Part shown: in pieces, positions 1 through 6,919 of the stretch
Numbering within the stretch: position 1 is the first letter of the stretch
Layout of the letters: each line of letters opens with the position of its first letter
Source of the DNA: Ewingella sp049889095
GTDB lineage: Bacteria > Pseudomonadota > Gammaproteobacteria > Enterobacterales > Enterobacteriaceae
DNA: 64,000 nt
Direction: 5' to 3' (one strand)
NCBI GenBank assembly: GCA_049889095.1
Contig: JBLJFK010000001.1
Made by a program: the position numbers and the translations under genes
Notes under the pieces: model-generated
Databases searched by the model: none
The model's input: only the letters and a program-made list of their open reading frames with translations
Told to the model about the DNA's origin: nothing

Positions 1-312
1 GGCGTAGCCTCTTCTACTAGCCCAAGCCGTGACGTTGGTCGCTTCTATGAAACTCAATCCTCAACCGGTCAGCGTTACACAGTGACTGCGGTAAATGGTG
101 CGAAGATTCAGGAAGTGAATAACGTGACAGCAGCACAAATGGTACCTTTTGACTCGATCACCTTCACTGGTCACTTCAACAGTGTCACGGATGTATCGCA
201 GGAAGTCGGCAACCGTGCGGCGGCGAAGGGAGCAAAGTTCTACCATGTAACCCGCCAGTGGTCGAACAAGAGTGGTGGTAACCTGACAGTCAGTGCTGAC
301 TTGTTCAAGTAA
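1..312 (+). CDS. ydgH: YdgH C-terminal part (YdgH/BhsA/McbA-like domain), 5' truncated by window edge
   Basis: Open from base 1 in frame 1 to a TAA at 310-312, so only the last 103 residues are present. The visible part matches the YdgH/BhsA/McbA-like (DUF1471) fold: a short beta-rich periplasmic domain with 'GRFYETQ' near the start and 'AKGAKFYHVTRQW' near the end. E. coli YdgH has several such domains in tandem, and this would be the last one. These proteins are secreted and linked to stress and envelope phenotypes; the biochemical role is unclear. In E. coli ydgH also lies upstream of rstAB, which supports the symbol. A strong hairpin follows the stop. Confidence 0.85.
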   Translation, partial: GVASSTSPSRDVGRFYETQSSTGQRYTVTAVNGAKIQEVNNVTAAQMVPFDSITFTGHFNSVTDVSQEVGNRAAAKGAKFYHVTRQWSNKSGGNLTVSADLFK

Positions 313-331
313 GCTCTCCTGTTGGTAATAA

Positions 332-356
332 CAAAGGCAGCCGTTGGCTGCCTTTG
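332..356 (+). terminator. Hairpin after ydgH
   Basis: Perfect 11-bp inverted repeat (332-342 and 346-356) with a 3-nt loop, 20 bp after the ydgH stop. The stem ends in TTTG and no long T-run follows, so it may stop transcription only partly. It could also act as a barrier for the convergent gene at 412-831. Confidence 0.65.
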
Positions 357-411
357 TGCTATGTATTGACTGAATAATCAATCGGGTTATACGCATTTAA
401 AACGGATAATG

Positions 412-831
412 CTAATGCTGTGCGGGGATCTGTAGGATTTGCACCGTCAGGATCTCATTATTCTGAGATAATTGAAGCAAATGTTTGCATTCAATTTTTA
501 TTGCTGTCAGCTGATCTTCTTTCAGGGCATAAGGCAGATTTATTTCTATGGCATAAAAACCCTGCTGTTCAGCCAATTCAACCAGACGCACAATATTGGT
601 CTCATCGCTAACCTGAGTTGAAACCACCTGAAGTGCCAATTCTCGTAAGCTTTCCTGCTTATTTTTTTCCTGCGAGGTACGCGATTTGAGAACCATGCCA
701 AAGAACGGCATCACACCATAAATCGCATCCAGAAAGCTCCACTGCTTTTTGCACGATGCTGACAGATATTCCATATAGTCAAAGGAGGCTTTTTCACTGC
801 GTACATCGGGTATCAGGCGACTTTCGCTCAT
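412..831 (-). CDS. Uncharacterised 139-aa cytoplasmic protein
   Basis: I do not recognise the family. The ATG at 831 has a purine-rich leader (AGGAGAGG) about 12 nt upstream. The product has no signal peptide and no clear membrane segment. Its first half contains 'KKQWSFLDAIYGVMPFFGMVLKSR'-like text with a short hydrophobic stretch (residues ~33-48), followed by an acidic/helical second half with Leu/Gln-rich segments. It is convergent with ydgH and divergent from rstAB, occupying the place of E. coli ydgI-folM-ydgC. Codon use looks ordinary. It could be a lineage-specific gene; no function is offered. Confidence 0.6.
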   Translation of the reverse strand: MSESRLIPDVRSEKASFDYMEYLSASCKKQWSFLDAIYGVMPFFGMVLKSRTSQEKNKQESLRELALQVVSTQVSDETNIVRLVELAEQQGFYAIEINLPYALKEDQLTAIKIECKHLLQLSQNNEILTVQILQIPAQH

Positions 832-1223
832 CCCCTTTTCCTCTCCTGGCCAGTGTTAGCACGGTTAAACGCACGAAGAATAGTTAGATTAGTATAATGT
901 AGCCAAATATTTAACGTTAAGTCTATTCAGCCCTATGATGGCATATATCACTGATACTATGCCAGTCAGTTCAGGCAGTTAGATTAACCCTTTTTTGTCG
1001 TGTGAAAGCTTTTCGTTACGATAGTATTTACACGTCATGAAAGCCGGTTCCATCAGATAAAATATACGTCACGATCTGGGTTAATTAATACGCTAAATTG
1101 AAAATTTTTAACCGTCGTCAGCGTTTCTGTCTGTAAACTGTCACTTTCTATTACGCATGTCTCATAGCACTCGCGAACGACACGGGCTATGCTGACCAAC
1201 GGACATCTATTAGCAGCAAGCCA
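832..1223. other. Gene-free 392-bp region between the orphan gene and rstA
   Basis: AT-rich intergenic DNA that should hold the divergent promoters of the 139-aa gene and rstAB. A perfect TATAAT lies at 893-898 on the + strand, but I see no good -35 hexamer at the right distance. I looked for a PhoP box (two GTTTA half-sites, as known for rstA in E. coli) and for an RstA box and found no convincing copy. No small ORF with a good ribosome-binding site was noticed. Confidence 0.5.
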
Positions 1224-1955
1224 ATGAATAAAATCGTTTTTGTAGAAGATGATGCAGAAGTCGGCAACCTGATTGCCGCCTATTTAGGCAAACATGATAT
1301 TGACGTTCTGGTTGAACCCCGTGGTGACACCGCGCAGGATCGTATTGCACGCGAAAAACCCGATCTGGTATTACTCGATATTATGCTCCCCGGTAAAGAC
1401 GGCATGACGCTATGCCGCGATCTACGCCCTACTTACAGCGGCCCTATAGTCCTGCTTACCTCGCTGGACAGCGACATGAATCATATTCTGTCACTTGAAA
1501 TGGGGGCGAACGATTACATCCTGAAAACCACGCCACCTGCCGTATTGCTGGCCCGCTTACGTCTGCATTTACGTCAGCACGCACCGCAGTCAGCGGGTGA
1601 CGATAAACCAGCTAAACCGTTGCAAAGCGGTAACGCGCTGCATTTCGGCCAACTCTGTATTGATCCGGTAAACCGCGAAGTCACGCTGGTTGATGAAACC
1701 ATCATTCTTTCGACGTCAGATTTTGATTTGCTGTGGGAACTTGCCACCCATGCCGGGCGAATTATGGATCGCGAAGCCTTACTGCTAAATCTGCGCGGAG
1801 TCAGCTATGACGGACTGGATCGCAGCATTGATGTGGCGATATCTCGCCTGCGCCGCAAACTTTACGACAACGCCCTGGAGCCTTTCCGTATAAAAACCGT
1901 GCGTAACAAAGGCTATCTTTTTGCACCGAATGCCTGGGAGAAAGGCGAAGAATGA
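1224..1955 (+). CDS. rstA: Response regulator RstA (OmpR/PhoB family)
   Basis: 243 aa, close to E. coli RstA over its whole length. The receiver domain (about 1-118) carries the acidic pair D9-D10, phosphoacceptor D52 in 'LLDIMLPG', T79/S80 and K101. The C-terminal winged helix ends in 'KTVRNKGYLFAP'. Phosphorylated RstA activates acid-stress and envelope genes such as asr in E. coli. The gene overlaps rstB by 4 nt, so the two are translationally coupled. A near-consensus RstA box lies before asr 3.2 kb downstream, so sensor, regulator and a likely target share this locus. Confidence 0.97.
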   Translation: MNKIVFVEDDAEVGNLIAAYLGKHDIDVLVEPRGDTAQDRIAREKPDLVLLDIMLPGKDGMTLCRDLRPTYSGPIVLLTSLDSDMNHILSLEMGANDYILKTTPPAVLLARLRLHLRQHAPQSAGDDKPAKPLQSGNALHFGQLCIDPVNREVTLVDETIILSTSDFDLLWELATHAGRIMDREALLLNLRGVSYDGLDRSIDVAISRLRRKLYDNALEPFRIKTVRNKGYLFAPNAWEKGEE

Positions 1956-3259
1956 AAAAGCTTTTCATCCAGTTTTTTCTGCTGTTGCTGGTTTGCTTTC
2001 TGGTGATGTCGATGCTGGTCGGTCTGGTCTATAAAGTCACCGCCGAACGTACTGGCCGGCAATCAATGAATGACCTGATGAAAAGTTCGCTCTATCTGAT
2101 GCGTAGCGAATTGCGTGAGATTCCGATTAAAGACTGGAATAAAACCATCAATACGCTCGATCTCAACCTCTCGTTTAAGTTACACATTGAACCCTTGGGC
2201 AAACGCGTTCTCCCGCCTGATATGGACAAGCGCCTCAAAGATGGTGAGATTATTGCGCTGGATGATGAATACACCTTTATCCAACGCGTACCGCGTAGCC
2301 ATTATGTTTTAGTCGTCGGTCCCATCCCTTATTTGTTTTACATGCACGAAATGCGCATTCTGGATTTAGCCCTGATGATGTTGATTGGCCTATCACTTGC
2401 GGTGCCGGTGTTCCTCTGGATGAGCCCACATTGGAAAGATTTGCTGAAACTGGAAAACTCAGCACAGCGGCTGGGTAATGGATATCTGGATGAGCGAACC
2501 AACTTTGACTCAACCTCGAGCCTCAACCGTCTGGGTATCGCGTTCAACCAGATGGCCGACAACATTAATACGTTGATTGCCAGTAAGAAGCAGTTGATCG
2601 ATGGTATTGCCCATGAGTTGCGTACTCCGCTTGTCCGGCTCCGCTACCGCCTGGCCATTAGCGAAAATATTCCTGAGGCCGAGCAGTTGGCGATCAATCG
2701 AGATATTGGACAGCTAGAAGCGCTGATCGACGAATTGCTGACCTATGCACGGCTTGATCGTCCACAGGTAGCATTAAATCTGGAGAAGGTGAGTCTGGCT
2801 GACTGGTTAACCGATAAGGTCGATGATTTCAGCCTGATGAATGCTGAAAAAGATATTGTGTTATCTGTGCCGCAAAATGTGGATTTCGGCGGCGTGGACC
2901 TGCGCCTGATGGAGCGCGTGTTAGACAATCTGGTCAATAACGCCCTGCGCTACGCCAATAAGCAATTACGCATCAGCCTGTGGCTTGAGGGTGAGGAAGC
3001 AAGTTTACAGGTTGAGGATGATGGCCCTGGTATTCCTGTTGAAGAACGCCTGCGTATATTCGAACCCTTTGTTCGCCTTGACCCCAGCCGCGATCGCGCC
3101 ACCGGGGGTTGTGGTCTCGGTCTGGCGATTGTCCACTCTATCGCGGTTGCCTATCAGGGCCGTGTCAGCGTCGATGCCAGCCCTTCCCTCGGCGGCGCCT
3201 GCATCCGTTTCGCCTGGCCTGTTAAAACCGTTTTTAATCTGAATGTAGAACCACGCTAA
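1952..3259 (+). CDS. rstB: Sensor histidine kinase RstB
   Basis: 435 aa (E. coli RstB 433). It has an N-terminal membrane segment (about residues 4-28), a short periplasmic sensor region, a second membrane segment (about 135-157), a HAMP linker and the kinase core. The H-box 'GIAHELRTPLVRLRYR' places the phosphorylated His at residue 221. N, G1 ('VEDDGPGIP') and G2 ('GGCGLGLAIV') boxes are present. It is the inner-membrane partner of RstA. The ATG overlaps the rstA stop in an ATGA. In E. coli tus follows rstB; here an M32 carboxypeptidase follows 14 bp later with its own strong ribosome-binding site. Confidence 0.97.
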   Translation: MKKLFIQFFLLLLVCFLVMSMLVGLVYKVTAERTGRQSMNDLMKSSLYLMRSELREIPIKDWNKTINTLDLNLSFKLHIEPLGKRVLPPDMDKRLKDGEIIALDDEYTFIQRVPRSHYVLVVGPIPYLFYMHEMRILDLALMMLIGLSLAVPVFLWMSPHWKDLLKLENSAQRLGNGYLDERTNFDSTSSLNRLGIAFNQMADNINTLIASKKQLIDGIAHELRTPLVRLRYRLAISENIPEAEQLAINRDIGQLEALIDELLTYARLDRPQVALNLEKVSLADWLTDKVDDFSLMNAEKDIVLSVPQNVDFGGVDLRLMERVLDNLVNNALRYANKQLRISLWLEGEEASLQVEDDGPGIPVEERLRIFEPFVRLDPSRDRATGGCGLGLAIVHSIAVAYQGRVSVDASPSLGGACIRFAWPVKTVFNLNVEPR

Positions 3260-3273
3260 GAAGGGAGTAAATA

Positions 3274-4755
3274 ATGACAACAGCCTATTCACAACTGCGC
3301 GCCACCTTCGCACGACTTTCCCGTTTCAGCCACCTGTCCGCTATCGCTGGCTGGGACATGGCGACCATGATGCCGTCAGCAGGCAGTCAGTCTCGTTCTG
3401 AGGCACTGGCTGAAATCAGCGTGCTGTCTCATCAGGTCCTCACGGCTAAACAGGTCGGTGAGTGGCTCGAACAGGCAGGAAACGAAGCACTGAATGATGT
3501 GGAGTTAGCTAATCTGCGCGAAATGCGCCGTCAGTATCAGCAATCAGCTTTATTGCCGGAAAGTCTGGTGCAGGAAAAGTCACTGGCCGGCGCCCGCTGC
3601 GAGCACGCATGGCGTGTGCAGCGTAAAGCTAACGACTGGGAGGGTTTTTCAGACAACTTGCGTGAAGTGGTGCGTCTGAGCCGTCAGGAAGCCACGTTGC
3701 GAGCCGAGGCCACCGGGATCAGCCGTTATGACGCCCTGCTTGACATGTACGAACCGGGGATGACCTCGAAGAAGCTGGATATGTTATTTGGTGATCTGAA
3801 AACTTGGTTGCCGGAACTCCTGCAAAAAGTGGTGGAAAAGCAGAAAACAGAATCCTGCATCGTTCCGGCCGGTCCTTTCGATATTGAGAAACAGCGTCAG
3901 CTGGGTCTGGCGGTAATGGAGCGTTTGGGCTTTAATTTTGACGCGGGTCGTCTGGACATCAGCGCTCATCCGTTCTGCGGCGGTGTACCTCAGGATGTGC
4001 GCATCACCACCCGTTACAATGAAGATGAATTTCTCAGTTCCATGATGGGTGTCATTCACGAAACTGGCCACGCTCGTTATGAGCAGAACCTCCCTAAAGA
4101 GTGGCTCGGACAGCCGGTCTCCAATGCCCGCTCAATGGGCGTGCATGAATCACAAAGTCTGCTGTTTGAGATGCAACTCGGTTGCAGCGAACCCTTCCTG
4201 AAATCCATTTACCCGTTGGTTAGTGCCCAGTTTGGTGAGCGTAAAGGACTGGATGAAAGCAATTTCATTAGGCTCAATCAACGTGTACAACCGGGCTTAA
4301 TCCGTGTTGACGCCGATGAAGTCAGCTATCCGGCACACGTTATTTTACGTTATGAAATTGAAAAAGCGCTCATTGAAGGTGAAATTGAAGTCGAAGACAT
4401 TCCTGCATTGTGGAGTCACAAGATGAAGGAGTACCTCGGCACTGATACTGTCGGTAATTACCGTAACGGTTGTATGCAGGATATTCACTGGACTGATGGC
4501 GGCTTCGGCTATTTCCCAACTTATACGCTCGGCGCAATGTATGCTGCCCAGCTTTTCCAGTGTGCCAACAATGCTATCCCCACATTGCAGGATGACATCG
4601 CCCGCGGTGACCTCACGGCCCTGTTCCAGTGGTTGCAGCAGAATATCTGGCAGCACGGCAGCCGTTTCAGCACCGATCAATTGATTAAGAACGCGACGGG
4701 GGAAACGCTGAACCCGGCCTATTTCCGCAAGCATCTGGAAAATCGTTATCTTTGA
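3274..4755 (+). CDS. M32 family metallocarboxypeptidase (Taq-type)
   Basis: 493 aa, the usual length of the M32 family (thermostable carboxypeptidase 1). The zinc site is intact: HEXXH as H262-E263-T-G-H266, with third ligand E292 in 'GVHESQSLLFE'. There is no signal peptide, so the enzyme should act in the cytoplasm, trimming C-terminal residues of peptides with broad specificity. The ribosome-binding site AGGGAG precedes the ATG. The gene sits 14 bp after rstB and may be cotranscribed with rstAB. E. coli K-12 has no M32 gene here but has tus in this position. Confidence 0.93.
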   Translation: MTTAYSQLRATFARLSRFSHLSAIAGWDMATMMPSAGSQSRSEALAEISVLSHQVLTAKQVGEWLEQAGNEALNDVELANLREMRRQYQQSALLPESLVQEKSLAGARCEHAWRVQRKANDWEGFSDNLREVVRLSRQEATLRAEATGISRYDALLDMYEPGMTSKKLDMLFGDLKTWLPELLQKVVEKQKTESCIVPAGPFDIEKQRQLGLAVMERLGFNFDAGRLDISAHPFCGGVPQDVRITTRYNEDEFLSSMMGVIHETGHARYEQNLPKEWLGQPVSNARSMGVHESQSLLFEMQLGCSEPFLKSIYPLVSAQFGERKGLDESNFIRLNQRVQPGLIRVDADEVSYPAHVILRYEIEKALIEGEIEVEDIPALWSHKMKEYLGTDTVGNYRNGCMQDIHWTDGGFGYFPTYTLGAMYAAQLFQCANNAIPTLQDDIARGDLTALFQWLQQNIWQHGSRFSTDQLIKNATGETLNPAYFRKHLENRYL

Positions 4756-4790
4756 TGCTTTTTATTGCAAAGTAGTTTTCTAAATCAAAA

Positions 4791-4915
4791 CTGTGGGCAT
4801 CGGCCCACACAGACCAAGACCTTAGGTTGCCACCCAAACTGGCCTGAAGAGGCGCCGCTCGCCGCGCCCCTTCAGAATCCCCGCCTCTTCCACTGCGCGC
4901 TTCGTTGAAAATACA
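4791..4915. repeat. Intergenic repeat copy I (partial)
   Basis: Member of the dispersed repeat family described in the findings. It has three hairpin modules in order: GTGGGC-ATCG-GCCCAC (about 4792-4809), a degenerate CCTTAGGTTGCCACCCAA module (about 4820-4837), and the GC-rich GAAGAGGCGC/GCGCCCCTTC hairpin (about 4846-4873). The same order recurs at 51.9 and 59.6 kb. It may also serve as the 3' end of the carboxypeptidase transcript. The rest of 4756-5073 is AT-rich and shows no gene. Confidence 0.8.
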
Positions 4916-5073
4916 CAAATAAAGCTAAAAACCAGTTTATTTATAATTAACGGTAGTAAGGCATCAAGGTTGCAATCACCTTCGGGTGAAGAATTCTTTT
5001 TATAAATTTTGCAGATCTTCCTATTTCACAACAATTTACGGGCTAAAAGAGTGTTGAAGTACATAGCATTTAT

Positions 5074-5090
5074 TGAATGTTGTAACTAAA
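5074..5090 (+). other. Ter replication-fork trap site (Tus-binding)
   Basis: TGAATGTTGTAACTAAA matches the E. coli Ter consensus AGNATGTTGTAACTAAA at all but the first base. The core GTTGTAACTA and the critical G (position 6 in TerB numbering, here 5075) are conserved. By analogy with TerB the non-permissive face should point to lower coordinates. E. coli TerB lies beside rstB in the tus promoter; here the site keeps a similar neighbourhood, but no tus gene is in the window. Confidence 0.8.
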
Positions 5091-5161
5091 ATAATGTTTT
5101 TTATGTGAATCATATCCCCGCCTTAAATCAATATATTGATTTATATAGAGTAAACCCCCTG

Positions 5162-5175
5162 TACATCGCGTTACA
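5162..5175 (+). promoter_or_regulatory. RstA box upstream of asr
   Basis: TACATCGCGTTACA fits the published RstA consensus TACATNTNGTTACA with a single mismatch (T to G at position 7). It lies about 107 bp before the asr ATG. A weak TAGTAT element near 5218-5223 could be the -10. RstA-dependent activation of asr is established in E. coli; direct binding here is inferred. Confidence 0.8.
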
Positions 5176-5281
5176 CGCCGAAACCATTCACTCACTTACA
5201 AAGAGTTCGGCGCAGCCTAGTATTCTTCTACCGACCCCGCAGTGGGGTGGACACTTAACCAAACATTCTGAGGAATTTAAC

Positions 5282-5659
5282 ATGAAAAAAGTATTAGCTC
5301 TGGTTGTTGCCGCTGCAATGGGTCTGTCTTCTGTTGCTTTCGCTGCTGAAACTACCGCTGCTCCAGCAGCTGCTGCTTCAACCACCACCACTACTGCTGC
5401 TCCTGCTGCAAAAGCACCGACTAAGCACGTAGTTAAAAAAGCGCACAAGAAACCAGCCCAGAAAGCTCAGGCTGCTAAGAAACACGTGAAACATGCTAAG
5501 AAAGCAGCTCCGGTAGCTCAGAAAGCGCAAGCAGCTAAAAAACACGTGAAACATGCTAAAAAAGCGGCGCCAGTAGCTCAGAAAGCGCAAGCAGCTAAAA
5601 AACACGTGAAACACGCTAAAAAAGCGGCTCCAGCTGCAAAAGCAACACCAGCAGCATAA
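5282..5659 (+). CDS. asr: Acid shock protein Asr
   Basis: 125 aa. The ATG at 5282 (ribosome-binding site GAGGAA) starts a classical signal peptide 'MKKVLALVVAAAMGLSSVAFA'-type segment (residues 1-21). The mature part is Ala/Thr-rich and then very Lys/His/Ala-rich, with three near-identical 20-residue repeats (about 60-119). Asr is a periplasmic, intrinsically disordered, highly basic protein induced by acid and thought to protect periplasmic proteins. The open frame extends upstream to 5105, but that part overlaps the RstA box and promoter, so I reject the longer start. A strong terminator and ydgU follow, as in E. coli. Confidence 0.95.
   Translation: MKKVLALVVAAAMGLSSVAFAAETTAAPAAAASTTTTTAAPAAKAPTKHVVKKAHKKPAQKAQAAKKHVKHAKKAAPVAQKAQAAKKHVKHAKKAAPVAQKAQAAKKHVKHAKKAAPAAKATPAA
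5459..5638 (+). repeat. Three 60-bp tandem repeats inside asr
   Basis: Direct repeats start at 5459, 5519 and 5579, each encoding a 20-residue unit of the type QKAQAAKKHVKHAKKAAPVA. Copies 2 and 3 are more alike than copy 1, suggesting recent duplication. Copy number should be prone to change by slippage or recombination. Confidence 0.95.
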
Positions 5660-5712
5660 GTAAAACGTCTTATTAGAGGGTATGCCCTCATCGCTATAAA
5701 GACTGATTATCT

Positions 5713-5740
5713 AACACCCGGTTCGCCGGGTGTTTTTTTC
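5713..5740 (+). terminator. Rho-independent terminator after asr
   Basis: AACACCCGG (5713-5721), loop TTCG, CCGGGTGTT (5726-5734), followed by a T-run to about 5739. A textbook terminator. It separates asr from ydgU and may allow partial read-through. Confidence 0.95.
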
Positions 5741-5771
5741 TCCAGTTTTAATCTTGAGGTATTGATGGAAG

Positions 5772-5852
5772 ATGCTGCGCCGATACCTGTTTGAAATCAC
5801 CCTAAGTACTCTGATCCTTTGCGGCCTTATCACACTGTTTTTCTATTTGTAA
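5772..5852 (+). CDS. ydgU: Small membrane protein YdgU, 26 aa
   Basis: A 26-residue ORF reading MLRRYLFEITLSTLILCGLI followed by TLFFYL. It has a basic N-terminus and one hydrophobic helix. Size, position directly after asr and the pattern 'RRY.FE....LILC.LI...FYL' match E. coli YdgU, a small inner-membrane protein co-transcribed with asr by read-through of its terminator. A TGAGG at about 5755 is a possible ribosome-binding site, somewhat distant. An overlapping ATG at 5765 is out of frame. Function unknown; induction by acid together with asr is plausible. Confidence 0.8.
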   Translation: MLRRYLFEITLSTLILCGLITLFFYL

Positions 5853-6000
5853 TATCACCCGCTCGGCCCGACGTGTTTTCGTGTTTAATATTTTAAAGTT
5901 GACGAAATAACCAGATACCTACGCTGAATGTTGCAAGCGTCTATAATCACTCCATAATCAATGATTCAAGGGATTTCCCTGTCTTCAAGGTCAGAATTTT

Positions 6001-6870
6001 ATGCGCATCGCGTTACCCTTTGTTTTGTGCTTTTTCTGTTTTTCCCTTCCCTCTGCTCACGCTGATGTTCCTGAGCCAGATTCAGATTCTGACGCGCCAG
6101 CGATCAGTGTGAAAGAGAAAACAGCTCTGTTTTTTGGCCATGACCAGCGCTCACTGGTTGCTGATGCACGCCAGTGGCCATGGCAGGCTATCGGTCAGAT
6201 AGAAACACAAAGTGGTAATTTATGCACCGCGACGCTTATCTCCAAACATCTGGTGCTGACGGCAGGTCACTGTGTACTGGCTCCTCCGGGCAAAATAGAT
6301 AAAGTCGTGGCCCTGCGTTTTATTTCTCATCATCAGAAATGGCGCTATCAGATAACCGCTCTTGAAACTCTGGTTGACCCTAAACTCGGCAAGAAACTTA
6401 AAGCCGACGGTGACGGCTGGATTGTACCGCCCAAAGCGGCTCCATTTGATTTTGCCTTGGTGCGTTTGACCGATACCCACATTGCACTCCCTATCACCCC
6501 GCTTCCCCTGTGGGAAGGCAGCCGCGACAAGCTGACTGCAGCATTAAAACAAAACGGCAGAAAAGTCACTCAGGCGGGATATCCAGAAGATCATCTGGAC
6601 GATTTGTACAGTCATGAAGATTGTTTAGTGACCGGTTGGGCACAGCCTGGCGTATTGTCACACCGTTGCGATACGCTGCCTGGCGATAGCGGTTCACCGT
6701 TGTTACTAAAAAGTGGTGATAAGTGGTCCCTGATCGGCATACAGAGTTCAGCCCCGGCAGCTCAGGACCGCTATTTGGCTGACAACCGCGCTCTGGCCGT
6801 TCCTGCTATCAGGGAAGCGTTGAATAAGCTCTCTTCTGGCGTGATCAGCGCTGCGCCGGTCACACCTTAG
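6001..6870 (+). CDS. ydgD: Trypsin-like serine protease YdgD
   Basis: 289 aa with an N-terminal signal peptide (cleavage likely after 'SAHA', residue ~21), so exported to the periplasm. It has the S1 (chymotrypsin fold) catalytic triad: His90 in 'LTAGHCV', Asp150 in 'DFALVRL', Ser230 in 'PGDSGSPLL'. Several Cys (C-T-A, GHC, DCL, RC) could form disulfides. E. coli YdgD is similar and also lies near asr/ydgU. Physiological substrate is not known. The ATG at 6001 has only a weak upstream ribosome-binding site (AAGGTC). Confidence 0.92.
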   Translation: MRIALPFVLCFFCFSLPSAHADVPEPDSDSDAPAISVKEKTALFFGHDQRSLVADARQWPWQAIGQIETQSGNLCTATLISKHLVLTAGHCVLAPPGKIDKVVALRFISHHQKWRYQITALETLVDPKLGKKLKADGDGWIVPPKAAPFDFALVRLTDTHIALPITPLPLWEGSRDKLTAALKQNGRKVTQAGYPEDHLDDLYSHEDCLVTGWAQPGVLSHRCDTLPGDSGSPLLLKSGDKWSLIGIQSSAPAAQDRYLADNRALAVPAIREALNKLSSGVISAAPVTP

Positions 6871-6883
6871 TCAGCAAGAAAAA

Positions 6884-6908
6884 CCACAGAGAAATCGCTT
6901 CTCTGTGG
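6884..6908. terminator. Bidirectional hairpin between ydgD and hrpA
   Basis: CCACAGAGAA (6884-6893), loop ATCGC, TTCTCTGTGG (6899-6908). A perfect 10-bp stem between two convergent genes, with A-rich sequence on the left and a TCTCTCTTTT stretch just to the right. Likely terminates both transcripts. Confidence 0.8.
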
Positions 6909-6919
6909 GCATCTCTCTT

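Noticed and set aside
5105..5281. N-terminal extension of Asr to 184 aa
   Set aside because: It would hide the signal peptide and overlaps the RstA box and promoter; the ATG at 5282 has a good ribosome-binding site.
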